From: Blastococcus sp.
Lineage (GTDB): Bacteria > Actinomycetota > Actinomycetes > Mycobacteriales > Geodermatophilaceae
DNA: 40,499 nucleotides
Direction of reading: 5' to 3'
Assembly: GCA_025965715.1 (NCBI GenBank)
Contig: JAOPWJ010000075.1
Span: 1-40,499 of the forward strand
Both the position numbers and the translations under genes were made by a program. The notes beneath the pieces were generated by a model. It was given only the letters and a program-made list of their open reading frames with translations. It did not search any database and was not told the DNA's origin. Positions 7,894-16,227 of the stretch are shown here, piece after piece (position 1 is the stretch's first letter; every line of letters begins with the position of its first letter).

Positions 7894-9079
7894 GTGGCGG
7901 GCGCCGCGCTTCCATGCCGATGGGGGGACCTCCTGGCCGCGCCGAAGGGCACGCCAGAAGGCCGCGCCCGGGATGGGTCCGGCGCAGCCGGCACCGACGT
8001 GGCGCCTGACGACGGAGGTCGGCTGACCGGTGCCGTGGTGGTCGTGGCACTGGTGTCGGCCATCTCGGGTCTGCTCTACGGCTACGACACGGGAATCATC
8101 TCCGGGGCGCTGCTGCAGATCAGCGACGAGTTCGGCATCGGCAACGGTTGGGAACAGCTGATCGCGGCCTCCATCCTGGCGGGCGCGGTCGTCGGGGCCC
8201 TGGTGTGCAGCCGGCTCAGCGAGCGGCGCGGCCGGCGCCTCACGCTGCTGATCGTCGCCGGGGTGTTCATCGTCGGTGCACTCGCAGCGTCGATGGCTCC
8301 GGACGAGGTGACGTTGTCGCTGGCCCGCGTCGTGCTCGGTTTCGCCGTCGGTGGCGCCACGCAGACCGCCCCCGTGTACGTCGCGGAGCTGGCCCCGCGC
8401 AGACACCGCGGGCGCCTGGTGCTGTTCTTCCAGGTCGCCATCGGCGTCGGCATCGTCATCGCCACCATCGTCGGTGCGTCGGGCAGCGTGGGCTGGCGGG
8501 TGGCGATCGGCGCGGCGGCAGTGCCGGCCGCGCTGATGCTGGGGCTGATGCTTCGCCTCCCCGACAGCCCGCGCTGGCTGGTCAAGGCAGCTCAGGACGA
8601 ACGCGCGCGGATCGTCGACCGCGTCGGCCGGCGGCGACTGACCCTGCTCACCCTGCCGGGATCGGCGCTGGCGCTGACTGTGCTGGGTACGTTTCTTCGT
8701 CACCGGAAACGACGGCAAGGCGCAGGTTCCCTACATCATCGCCACGCTGGTCACGTTCATGGCCTTCACCGCCGGCGGCATCCAGCTCATGGGCTGGCTC
8801 ACCGGCTCGGAGATCTCTCCGCTGGCCACCCGCGAGGCCGGCGCGGCCGCGCAGTCGGCCTCGCCGTGGGCCACGAACCTCCTCATCACGTTGACGTTGC
8901 TGAGCATCATCGAGGCGATCGGCACCGGTCAGACGTTCTGGCTGTACGCCGCGTTCAACGTCGCCGGGTTCTTCCTCTACCGGCGCATGCCCGAGCTCAC
9001 CGGCCGGAGCCTGGAGCAGATCGAGAGCAGACCGTCCGCGGGGCGCTTCCGGCCCGCCGATTTCGCCGAAGCTCGCTAG
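7894..9079 (+). pseudogene. MFS sugar-porter pseudogene (internal deletion plus frameshift)
   Basis: The first frame encodes a sugar-porter MFS protein: S-G-L-L-Y-G-Y-D-T-G-I-I-S-G-A in helix 1, R-L-S-E-R-R-G-R-R in loop 2-3, V-Y-V-A-E-L-A-P-R-R, and L-P-D-S-P-R-W-L-V-K after helix 6. The text then jumps from that loop to I-V-D-R-V-G-R-R-R-L-T-L-L, which normally follows helix 8. About 100 residues (the rest of the central loop, helix 7 and most of helix 8) are therefore missing in frame. Near 8685-8695 the coding sense shifts to another frame, which continues F-F-V-T-G-N-D-G-K-A-Q-V-P-Y-I and the last helices, ending at the TAG 9077-9079 after the P-E-L-T-G-R-S-L-E-Q-I-E motif. Two independent lesions make a functional transporter unlikely. 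The start is uncertain; the recognisable protein begins around 8020. Confidence 0.85.
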
Positions 9080-9305
9080 AGCAGGAGCCCGCCGGACGGT
9101 GGCGATCGTGACCCCGCGGGCGGGTGGAGTCACCCACCACGTCGGCGCACGGCACTGCCCTGTCGCCGGTGGAGTCGACGCCGGACGATCCGGGACGACC
9201 CAGGCGGCTCCCGGGGACAACGACCCTCAGGACGCCGACGCGCACCCGCACGGTCGACAGCGCCCTCGCCTGGGAGCGCGCGGCCTCATCCGTTCCATCC
9301 GGTGG

Positions 9306-11558
9306 TCAGGACGGTCCGGTGCCGGCGTCAGCCTCCGCTGAGCCGTCGGCTGCGTCGAGGTCGTCGAGGTCGTCGAATGCGCTGATCCCTTCCGGCGGTC
9401 GTGCGGCACCGAAGAAGGTGCCCTGGCCCGCGTCGCAGCCCAACGACAGCAAGAGGTCCACCTGCGCCTGAGTCTCCACGCCCTCGGCGATGACCGTGAG
9501 GTTCAGGAGGTGCGCGAGGGAGATCAGGGAGGCCAGGAGCTGGACGTCGAGGGAGTCCACCCCGCCCTCCCCCGGCAGTTCGCGAAGGAATGTCCCGTCG
9601 AGCTTGAGCTCGTCCAGGGGCAACCGCCGAAGGTAGATCAGGTTCGAGTAGCCGGTCCCGAAGTCGTCGATGGCCAGGCGGACGCCCATGTCCGCGAGCG
9701 CTTGGAGCGTGCGGCCGGTCAGCGGATCGGTGCCGATGACGGCGCTCTCGGTGATCTCCAGCTGCAGCTGCTGGGGGCGAAGTCCGCTGTTCGAGAGCGC
9801 CTGTCGGACGTCCTCGACGAGGCTCTCCTCGCGCAACTGGCGCGTGGCCAGATTGACGCTGACGAAGGGCCCGGAGCTGCGGGCCCCGAACCAGGCGAAG
9901 GCCTGCCGACAGGCGACCTGGAGCACGTGCCGCCCGAGCGCGACGATCGATCCGGACTGCTCGGCCAGCGTGATGAAGTTCTCCGGTCCCAGGAGACCCA
10001 GCCGGGGATGGTTCCACCTGACCAGCGCCTCCACCCCGTGCAGCGAACCATCGACGAGGCGGCGAAGCGGCTGGTAGTGCACCAGCAGGTCCTGTCGTAC
10101 CAACGCCGCCGGCAGGGCGGAGGACAGCGAGTAGCGAGTGAGTTCCTGGGCATCGCGCTCGGGCTCGAACAGCGCCCACTGGCTCTTCCCGTCGGCCTTG
10201 GCCCAGTAGAGCGTCATGTCGGCGGCCCGGAGCAGTTCCGCCGGCGTGATCTCGGCGATCGAGCGCTCGACGACGCCGACACTGGCCGTGACCAGGACCT
10301 GCCGGGAACCGAGGCGCAACGGACGAGCCACGACCGCAAGGATCTCCTCGGCGAGAGCGATCAGCTCTGTACTGCCGGAGGACCCGGGCACCAGGACGAC
10401 GAACTCGTCTCCGCCGAGACGGGCGACCGACAGTCCGCGGTCGCCGACCAGGGACTCGAGCCGGCGGGCGACCATCACCAGGAGGTGATCCCCCACCTCG
10501 TGACCGAGCGTGTCGTTGACCGCCTTGAAGCCGTCCAGGTCGAGGAAGCACAAGCCGGCTCGGGTGCCTGCTGCTGCCGTGGCGAACAGGTCGTCGAGCT
10601 GGGTCAGGAACATCTTGCGGTTCGCCAGGCCGGTCAGCGAATCGTGGTGCGCCTCGAACTCGAGTTGCCGCCGGAGCTCGCGCAGCGCGGTGACGTCGTG
10701 GATCAGCGCCAGCTGGTACCGGGGCAGGCCCTCCCGGTCGCGCAGCAGGGACACCGTCAGATTCGTCCACACCGACTCACCGTTGAACCGCTGGAACTGC
10801 TTCTCGAGCTGGAAGTGGTCCCTCTCGCCCCTGATCAGTTCGTCGTAGAGCTGCCACACCCGTTCGACGTCGGCCGGATGCATGAACTCGTTCACCGACC
10901 GGCGCCGGAACTCCTCGAGTGGATAGCCCAGCAACCGGACGAGCGCCGGATTGACGTCGAGTATGCGTCCATCGAGATCCCCGATGCCGATCCCGATGGT
11001 GGCCCCCTCGAACACCGCACGGAAGCGTTCTTCGCTGACGTGCAGCTCCTGGCGCGCCTGTTCCCTGGCCTGCGCCGCAGCCGCGAGGATGTCCTCCTGC
11101 TCGCGGAGCGCGCGCTCCTGCAGGGCGGAGCTGAAGCCCTCCGCCACCGCAGCGACGAGTTCCTTCCATCGACGCTCCGCCATCCGCGGACCACCGGCAC
11201 CGTGGTTCCCGTCGGCGTCCATGGGTGAGGATGCCCCGATGGTGGCCGGGCACTCCCCGAGGAGCACGTCGAGGGTTCGCGACAACGACCGCGGGTTTGT
11301 GAAGTGCGCGTCGATCAGCGCAGCCCCCACCTCCATACCAACCGTCCGCGCGCAGCCCGACGCGTCCAGCAGGACGGCCTTCATGCGGCGCAGGAGCCCT
11401 ACGAGCAGCTGCTCGACCTCCCCCTGCGGCAGCGGCACGTAGCTGGTGCCGGCGACGGCGCCGGCCCAGACCATCGCCAGGCGCTGCACCTCGCCGTCGT
11501 CGCCCGCGGCCCCGGTCCCGCCGGTGCTCGCCGGCGGTTCCTCCTCCGGCGACCTCAC
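9306..11558 (-). CDS. PAS-GGDEF-EAL cyclic-di-GMP signalling protein
   Basis: A 750-residue protein predicted to make and/or degrade cyclic di-GMP. Residues 1-170 form an unassigned helical sensor-like region ending in a coiled coil (A-A-A-Q-A-R-E-Q-A-R-Q-E-L). A PAS domain follows at about 175-300, a GGDEF domain at about 305-470 with intact R-L-G-G-D-E-F, and an EAL domain at about 480-735. The EAL residues are intact: V-E-A-L-V-R-W, L-E-I-T-E-S, D-D-F-G-T-G-Y, K-L-D and A-E-G-V-E-T. The RxxD inhibitory site before GGDEF reads R-G-L-S, so product inhibition may be lost. No membrane helix is evident. The GTG at 11558 overlaps the methyltransferase stop by four bases (GTGA), which decides the start. 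Net direction, cyclase or phosphodiesterase, cannot be read from sequence. The C-terminus carries a D-D-L-D-D-L-D acidic repeat. Confidence 0.92.
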   Translation of the reverse strand: MRSPEEEPPASTGGTGAAGDDGEVQRLAMVWAGAVAGTSYVPLPQGEVEQLLVGLLRRMKAVLLDASGCARTVGMEVGAALIDAHFTNPRSLSRTLDVLLGECPATIGASSPMDADGNHGAGGPRMAERRWKELVAAVAEGFSSALQERALREQEDILAAAAQAREQARQELHVSEERFRAVFEGATIGIGIGDLDGRILDVNPALVRLLGYPLEEFRRRSVNEFMHPADVERVWQLYDELIRGERDHFQLEKQFQRFNGESVWTNLTVSLLRDREGLPRYQLALIHDVTALRELRRQLEFEAHHDSLTGLANRKMFLTQLDDLFATAAAGTRAGLCFLDLDGFKAVNDTLGHEVGDHLLVMVARRLESLVGDRGLSVARLGGDEFVVLVPGSSGSTELIALAEEILAVVARPLRLGSRQVLVTASVGVVERSIAEITPAELLRAADMTLYWAKADGKSQWALFEPERDAQELTRYSLSSALPAALVRQDLLVHYQPLRRLVDGSLHGVEALVRWNHPRLGLLGPENFITLAEQSGSIVALGRHVLQVACRQAFAWFGARSSGPFVSVNLATRQLREESLVEDVRQALSNSGLRPQQLQLEITESAVIGTDPLTGRTLQALADMGVRLAIDDFGTGYSNLIYLRRLPLDELKLDGTFLRELPGEGGVDSLDVQLLASLISLAHLLNLTVIAEGVETQAQVDLLLSLGCDAGQGTFFGAARPPEGISAFDDLDDLDAADGSAEADAGTGPS

Positions 11559-12361
11559 CGTTTGCGGCCCACCCCGGCGTAGCCCGTCGTCCTTTCGGGC
11601 TGCTGCTCGGCTGCCGCCGGGTCGTCGGGGCGCCAGAGCGGCAGCCACACCAGCCCAGGCTCCACGAGCTCGAACCCGTCGAAGAAGTTCTCGAGCTCGG
11701 TGCGGCTGCGCATGGTCATCGGCGTCGCGGTACGGCGGTAGAGCTGCCGGTGCGAGCCGGCCTTCTCGGGGCGGCCCTCGGCGCTTGCGTGCGACAACAC
11801 CAGGTAGCTCCCCCCGGCCAGCCGGGCGCGAATCTTCTCGACCGCACCGTTCGGGTCGTCCTCGTCGGGCACGAAATGCAGCACGGCGACCATGAGGACC
11901 GCCAGGGGCTGGTCCAGGTCGAGGGTCGCGGTGAGGGACGGATGCTCGAACAACGCCTCGGGCTGGCGCAGGTCGGCCTGGATGACCGCCGTCCTCTCGT
12001 CGCCGCCGAGAATGGCACGGCTGTGGGCCACCGCCACCGGATCGTTGTCGACGTAGACGACGCGAGCCCGCGGATCGGCCTGCTGGGCCGCTTCATGCAC
12101 ATTGCCGACGGTCGGTATGCCGGAGCCGATGTCCAGGAACTGGGTGATGCCCTGCTCGGCGACGTAACGCACCGCCCTGCGCATGAACGCTCGGTTGCTC
12201 TGCATGATCGCCGGCAGGTCCGGCCAGAGCTCGATCGCCTCGCGCGCCATGCGTCGGTCCACCTCGAGGTTGTGTGACCCCCCGAGGTAGAAGTCGTAGA
12301 CCCGCGCGGCGCTGGGCCGGGTCAGGTCCACCTCGGCCGGTGCCCAACTGGGACGTTCCAT
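11555..12361 (-). CDS. DUF574-type SAM-dependent methyltransferase
   Basis: A 268-residue member of the actinobacterial DUF574 (S-adenosyl methyltransferase) family. It starts with the family's R-P-S-A-A-R-V-Y-D-F-Y-L-G-G-S-H-N, followed by M-R-R-A-V-R-Y-V-A-E-Q-G-I and the SAM-binding loop Q-F-L-D-I-G-S-G-I-P-T. Acidic D-N-D-P-V-A-V closes the cofactor site. The substrate is not known for most of this abundant family. The ATG at 12361 has GGGGAG six bases upstream. The stop overlaps the start of the GGDEF-EAL gene by four bases, so the two proteins are made together and may act in one signalling unit, but no functional link is shown by the sequence. Confidence 0.9.
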   Translation of the reverse strand: MERPSWAPAEVDLTRPSAARVYDFYLGGSHNLEVDRRMAREAIELWPDLPAIMQSNRAFMRRAVRYVAEQGITQFLDIGSGIPTVGNVHEAAQQADPRARVVYVDNDPVAVAHSRAILGGDERTAVIQADLRQPEALFEHPSLTATLDLDQPLAVLMVAVLHFVPDEDDPNGAVEKIRARLAGGSYLVLSHASAEGRPEKAGSHRQLYRRTATPMTMRSRTELENFFDGFELVEPGLVWLPLWRPDDPAAAEQQPERTTGYAGVGRKR

Positions 12362-12432
12362 GCCCGCTCCCCACGTTCTCCTCGGCGCTCGGACGTCCGC
12401 GCTCCCCCGGCTGGACCGCCCATCCCAGACAA

Positions 12433-12448
12433 CCGGTATCTGTACCGG
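12433..12448. repeat. Short inverted repeat upstream of the methyltransferase operon
   Basis: CCGGTA (12433-12438) and TACCGG (12443-12448) flank a 4-base TCTG loop, about 70 bases upstream of the DUF574 gene start. It could be an operator or a small RNA hairpin. The rest of the 227-base gap shows nothing else. Confidence 0.35.
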
Positions 12449-12588
12449 AGATTCGGCCCGGTGAGGCCCTCCTGCCGCCTCCGACCGCAGATTGGCAGCG
12501 ACCGCTGGTGGGCGGCTGACCGGCTGGCCCCCGGAATCGTCGGTCAGCGTCGGCCCGAGCCGAGCAGCGCACGGGGCGTTGGCAGGTG

Positions 12589-14985
12589 TCAGCGCGGTGC
12601 CCCGGCGGCGTGGGTGGTGCCGGATGGCGGCGCCGGCCCGAACGCGGTCAGGAACCGGTCGCGGACGGCGTCCATCCGCCAGACCGGCGCCTTCCCACCC
12701 GGCCGCATCCCGTCGTCCCAGCCCCAGTCGGAGATGCGCTCCAGGACCCCCGGATCGGAGGCGACGACGGTGACCGGCACGTCGTGCGTCGCGTCGGGGC
12801 CGCTGACGACCGGGCCGGGCTGGTGGTCGCCCAGCAGGACCAGCACCAGGTCGTGGTCGTGGTCGTGGAACGTCGTCACGAACGAGATGAGGCTGCTCAG
12901 CGAGTACTCGATCGACTCCCCGTAGAGCCTCTTGACCTGGTCGTCGTCCTGGAACGCCTCGGCAGGTGTCAGCCCCTCTGCCGGCATGCCGCGGTAGACC
13001 GAGCCGTCCCCCACCTCGTCCCAGCCGACCATGTCCGGCAACGGCGTCCACGGCTCGTGTGAGGTGACGAGGTCGATCTCCGCCATCACGGGCGCATGAC
13101 CGGGCGCCAGCTCCAGGCGCTCGAAGGCGGCCAGCGTGTACTGGTCGGGCATCGCCGCGAAGCTGAACTTCGGCCCCTCGTAGCCGACGTCGTGCCGGTC
13201 GTAGTCCTCGTCGAAGCCGTAGAACGCCCGGCCCTCCGGCCACGGGTCGCGGTTCGACGGCACGTCCACGACCGTCCGCCAGCCGGCCCGGTGGAACGCG
13301 GAACCCAACGTGAGCCGGTCGGTGGAGAGCAGCTGGTCGTAGCGCTGCTGGCTGTCGACCCACAGGCCCGAGTGCAGCGTGGCGTGCGCCAGCCAGCTGG
13401 TGCCGCCGAACGTCGAGGAGGTCAGGAACGCGCTCCGTGCGGAGAACCCGGCGTCGTTCAGTGCTTCGGTGCCGTCGTCGAGCACGGCTCGGACGCCACG
13501 CGACAACGGGGAACCCTCCACCGCGACCCGCCCGTAGCTCTCGACGAACGCGAAGATCACGTCCTTGCCGCGGAGCCCGGAGAGCAGGTCCTCGGGCGCC
13601 GATGTGCTGTAGGGGTCTGCCGCCGCCAACTGCGCCCTGAACACCGGTCGATCCCGCAGGTTGGCGAGCGCATCCCCCACCTGGTCCGCCGCGAGCACCG
13701 CCGCACTGCGGGAGGCGACGGGCGCGAACGCAGTGAACTGCACGCCCAGCAGCGCGCACACCAGCCAGAGAGCGCCGAACGCCGCGGCGCCCCTGGCCGC
13801 CACCGCCCGGTGGCCCGCGGTAACCCGGAACGCCTGGACGACCGATGCGGTCACGGCCAGGGGGACGGCGATGGCGAGTACGACGGCACCCACTACGGCG
13901 GCGTGGGCCCACCCCCGCCCGACGGAGTCCTGGAGCACGCCCACGGCCGGCCCGAGCAGGCCCGCGTCGTTGACCGGGTTGAACGGCCGGTGGAGCGCCT
14001 CCCAGAAGCCCATGTCGAGCACCCGCACGACCGCGAGCACTCCGATCAGGACGCCGACGGGCACCGCGACCCCGCGGACCCGGCGCGGCGGCAGGACCAG
14101 CGCCACCCCCACGAGGACGAGTCCCTCGACCGGGATGCGGAGATAGGCCGCGACGGTGACGTGATCGAGCCGCTGGGGAGTCTCCAGCACGGCCCAGAGG
14201 AACGAAACGGCGAGGACGGTCGTCGCGGTCGACAGCGCGCCCCTCCGGCGTCCCCCCGCCGGCACCGGATCAGGCCACCGGGCGGCCGCGGACGGGACAT
14301 GGCGCCTGCGCCACAGCTCCCACACCTCACGGCCGAACGACTCCGCGAGCAGCGCCGCCACGACGACGAGCAGGACGAGGACGACGCCGTGCGGCAGCAA
14401 CCCCGAGGCCGCCGCGATCAGCGCCATGCCCTGGACGGCTGCCACCACCTTGCACCAGTAACGCGGCGGCAACGGGCTCCGCAGCCAGGGCAGAACCCGG
14501 CGGGCGACGACGAGGACGTAGTGCACCGATCCGATCGCGAGAACCCAGAGGCCGAGGGAACGGGCGGCGTAGGCACTGAGGACCAGGATCAGGATCGAGT
14601 CGACCTCCATGTCGAAGCGCGCGCCGACGGCCGACACCGTGCCGGTCCTCCGGGCCACCCGGCCGTCCACCGCGTCCAGCGAGAGGGCCACGACCGCGAC
14701 AGCGGTCAGCGCGCCCACCGCCACGGGTCGTGCGAAGGAGTCCGCGACGAGCGCCACGACGCCGCCGACGAGCACGGACCGCGCCAGCGTGACCAGGTCG
14801 GCGGGCCCGAGCACGGCCGTCCGGGAGCGCCGCAGAGCGCGAGTGAGCAGTCCGACCGCCGCCACGCCGTAGGCCAGGCCGGCGAGCCCGCCGGCGCTGC
14901 CGAGCCCCACCGTGCCGGCAAGGGCGGCGAGGACCGCGACCTGGCCGAGCAGCCCGGTGAGTGCTCCCCGGTGAACCGTCAGCAC
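12589..14985 (-). CDS. Fusion: CDP-alcohol phosphatidyltransferase + LtaS/sulfatase-like membrane domain
   Basis: A 798-residue membrane protein in two parts. Residues about 55-225 are a CDP-alcohol phosphatidyltransferase with the complete signature D-x2-D-G-x2-A-R-x8-G-x3-D-x3-D: Asp104, Asp107, Gly108, Ala111, Arg112, Gly121, Asp125, Asp129. This family transfers a phosphoalcohol from a CDP carrier to an acceptor alcohol. Several further helices (about 245-455) lead to a soluble alkaline-phosphatase-superfamily domain with F-V-E-S-Y-G-R, a Thr/Ser-rich S-S-T-F-G-G-T-S-W nucleophile region, T-S-H-E-P-W and L-L-G-D-H-Q-P near residue 718. This pattern is like LtaS and phosphoethanolamine transferases. 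The GTG start at 14985 has GGAGG four bases upstream. One chain could make and then transfer or trim a phospho-headgroup outside the membrane; that is inference. An in-frame H-D-H-D-H-D run comes from a short GTC-rich repeat near 12850. Confidence 0.85.
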   Translation of the reverse strand: MLTVHRGALTGLLGQVAVLAALAGTVGLGSAGGLAGLAYGVAAVGLLTRALRRSRTAVLGPADLVTLARSVLVGGVVALVADSFARPVAVGALTAVAVVALSLDAVDGRVARRTGTVSAVGARFDMEVDSILILVLSAYAARSLGLWVLAIGSVHYVLVVARRVLPWLRSPLPPRYWCKVVAAVQGMALIAAASGLLPHGVVLVLLVVVAALLAESFGREVWELWRRRHVPSAAARWPDPVPAGGRRRGALSTATTVLAVSFLWAVLETPQRLDHVTVAAYLRIPVEGLVLVGVALVLPPRRVRGVAVPVGVLIGVLAVVRVLDMGFWEALHRPFNPVNDAGLLGPAVGVLQDSVGRGWAHAAVVGAVVLAIAVPLAVTASVVQAFRVTAGHRAVAARGAAAFGALWLVCALLGVQFTAFAPVASRSAAVLAADQVGDALANLRDRPVFRAQLAAADPYSTSAPEDLLSGLRGKDVIFAFVESYGRVAVEGSPLSRGVRAVLDDGTEALNDAGFSARSAFLTSSTFGGTSWLAHATLHSGLWVDSQQRYDQLLSTDRLTLGSAFHRAGWRTVVDVPSNRDPWPEGRAFYGFDEDYDRHDVGYEGPKFSFAAMPDQYTLAAFERLELAPGHAPVMAEIDLVTSHEPWTPLPDMVGWDEVGDGSVYRGMPAEGLTPAEAFQDDDQVKRLYGESIEYSLSSLISFVTTFHDHDHDLVLVLLGDHQPGPVVSGPDATHDVPVTVVASDPGVLERISDWGWDDGMRPGGKAPVWRMDAVRDRFLTAFGPAPPSGTTHAAGAPR

Positions 14986-15034
14986 GGCGCCTCCGTGTCG
15001 CTAGGTACGTCCCCATGACACGGAACGCGCGACG

Positions 15035-15142
15035 ATGCGGTTCATCGGACGCGCCGAGGAGGTACGGCAGGTGGCACGAGACGCGCGGTCATCGTGGCGG
15101 TTCGGGCAGCCGCGCGGTCGGATCTGCGGCACGGTTCCGTGA
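15035..15142 (+). CDS. Possible small leader ORF coupled to the glycosyltransferase
   Basis: A 35-codon frame from ATG 15035 (starting M-R-F-I-G-R-A-E-E-V-R-Q-V-A) ends in a TGA whose first two bases are part of the GTG start of the glycosyltransferase (GTGA overlap at 15139-15142). Third-position G/C is about 75-80 percent, lower than in neighbouring genes, and the upstream Shine-Dalgarno is weak. It may be a real small protein, a translational leader, or chance. Confidence 0.3.
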   Translation: MRFIGRAEEVRQVARDARSSWRFGQPRGRICGTVP

Positions 15143-16227
15143 CGACCGTCCACGTCGTCCTCCCCGACGGCATCGACGACGACGCACGGCCCAGCGGCGG
15201 CAACGGTTACGACCGTCGGCTCTGCGACGAGCTCACCGCGTCGGGCTGGAACGTGCGCGAACTCGTCGTGCCGGGGCCGTGGCCCCGCCCGGGCAGGACG
15301 ACTCTCTCCCGGCTGGCGCGAGCGGTCGCCACCGTGCCGGACGGCGGGCTCGTCCTGCTGGACGGCCTGATCGCCTCCGCCGGCGCCGCCGCCCTCGTGC
15401 CGGAGTCGGCCCGGCTGCGGCTGGTGGTCCTGGTCCACATGCCGTTCGGCGAGGTTGCCGTCGCGGCGGCCGCCGAGTGCGCCGTCCTGACCCATGCCCG
15501 CGCCGTCGTCGCCACCAGCGAATGGACGCGGCGCCAGCTGCTCGACCGCTACCGGCTCCCGCCGGGGAGGGTGCACGTCGCCCGGCCCGGGGCGGATCGC
15601 GGCGACGAGGCGCCCGGCACCCCGGGCGGCGGCCGGCTCCTGTGCGTCGCCGCCGTGGTGCCGCACAAGGGCCACGACCTGCTGCTCAGCGCGCTCTCCG
15701 GCATCGCGTCACCGTCATGGAGCTGCACCGTCGTCGGCCCACTCGACCGCGATCCCCCGTTCGTCGCCCGGCTCCGGCTCCTGTCCGCCGACCGGCTCCT
15801 GGCCGACCGGATCCTCTTCACCGGACCGCTGGCCGGTCCGGAGCTGCGCCGGCAGTACCGACGTGCGGACCTGCTGGTCCTGCCGTCCCGTCTGGAGGCG
15901 TACGGAATGGTCGTCACCGAGGCACTCGCCGTCGGGCTGCCGGTTGTGGCGGCCGACGTCGGTGGCGTGCCCGAGGCACTGGGACGAACCCCGGAGGGTC
16001 TCCCCGGGGTGCTCGTGCCGCCCGACGACGCCGACGCCCTCCGCGTGGCCCTCTGCACGTGGTTGACCGACGCCGGTCAGCGGGCCCGGCTGCGCCGGGC
16101 GGCACGGGAACGACGGCGGGCGCTGGAGGGCTGGGAGGCCACGGCGGCGCGGGTGGCCGAGGTGCTGGTCGCGGTCGGCGCCGAGCCGAGGCCGGTCGCC
16201 CGTGCCGACCCGGTGTGCGGGACATGA
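15139..16227 (+). CDS. GT4-type glycosyltransferase
   Basis: A 362-residue retaining GT-B glycosyltransferase. The N-terminal domain begins T-V-H-V-V-L-P-D-G-I-D-D with a S-G-G-N-G-Y-D loop. The C-terminal domain has the GT4 donor-binding features: V-A-A-V-V-P-H-K-G-H-D-L-L, V-V-G-P-L, L-V-L-P-S-R-L-E-A-Y-G-M-V-V-T-E-A (the E-x7-E motif) and V-G-G-V-P-E-A-L. Donor and acceptor are not evident. I placed the start at GTG 15139 rather than 15094 because the recognisable N-terminus begins there and it overlaps the stop of a small upstream frame. Its stop overlaps the next gene's ATG by four bases. The neighbours suggest a lipid or small-molecule acceptor at the membrane. Confidence 0.88.
   Translation: MTTVHVVLPDGIDDDARPSGGNGYDRRLCDELTASGWNVRELVVPGPWPRPGRTTLSRLARAVATVPDGGLVLLDGLIASAGAAALVPESARLRLVVLVHMPFGEVAVAAAAECAVLTHARAVVATSEWTRRQLLDRYRLPPGRVHVARPGADRGDEAPGTPGGGRLLCVAAVVPHKGHDLLLSALSGIASPSWSCTVVGPLDRDPPFVARLRLLSADRLLADRILFTGPLAGPELRRQYRRADLLVLPSRLEAYGMVVTEALAVGLPVVAADVGGVPEALGRTPEGLPGVLVPPDDADALRVALCTWLTDAGQRARLRRAARERRRALEGWEATAARVAEVLVAVGAEPRPVARADPVCGT

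Noticed and set aside
12841-12870. GTC-rich short tandem repeat as a regulatory microsatellite
   Set aside because: It is in frame and encodes an H-D-H-D-H-D run inside the LtaS-like domain; a coding explanation is sufficient.
13096-15018. Open frame of 640 codons on the plus strand
   Set aside because: It is antisense to the phosphatidyltransferase/LtaS-like gene; its product is Arg/Gly/Asp/His-rich with no motif, a typical high-GC shadow.
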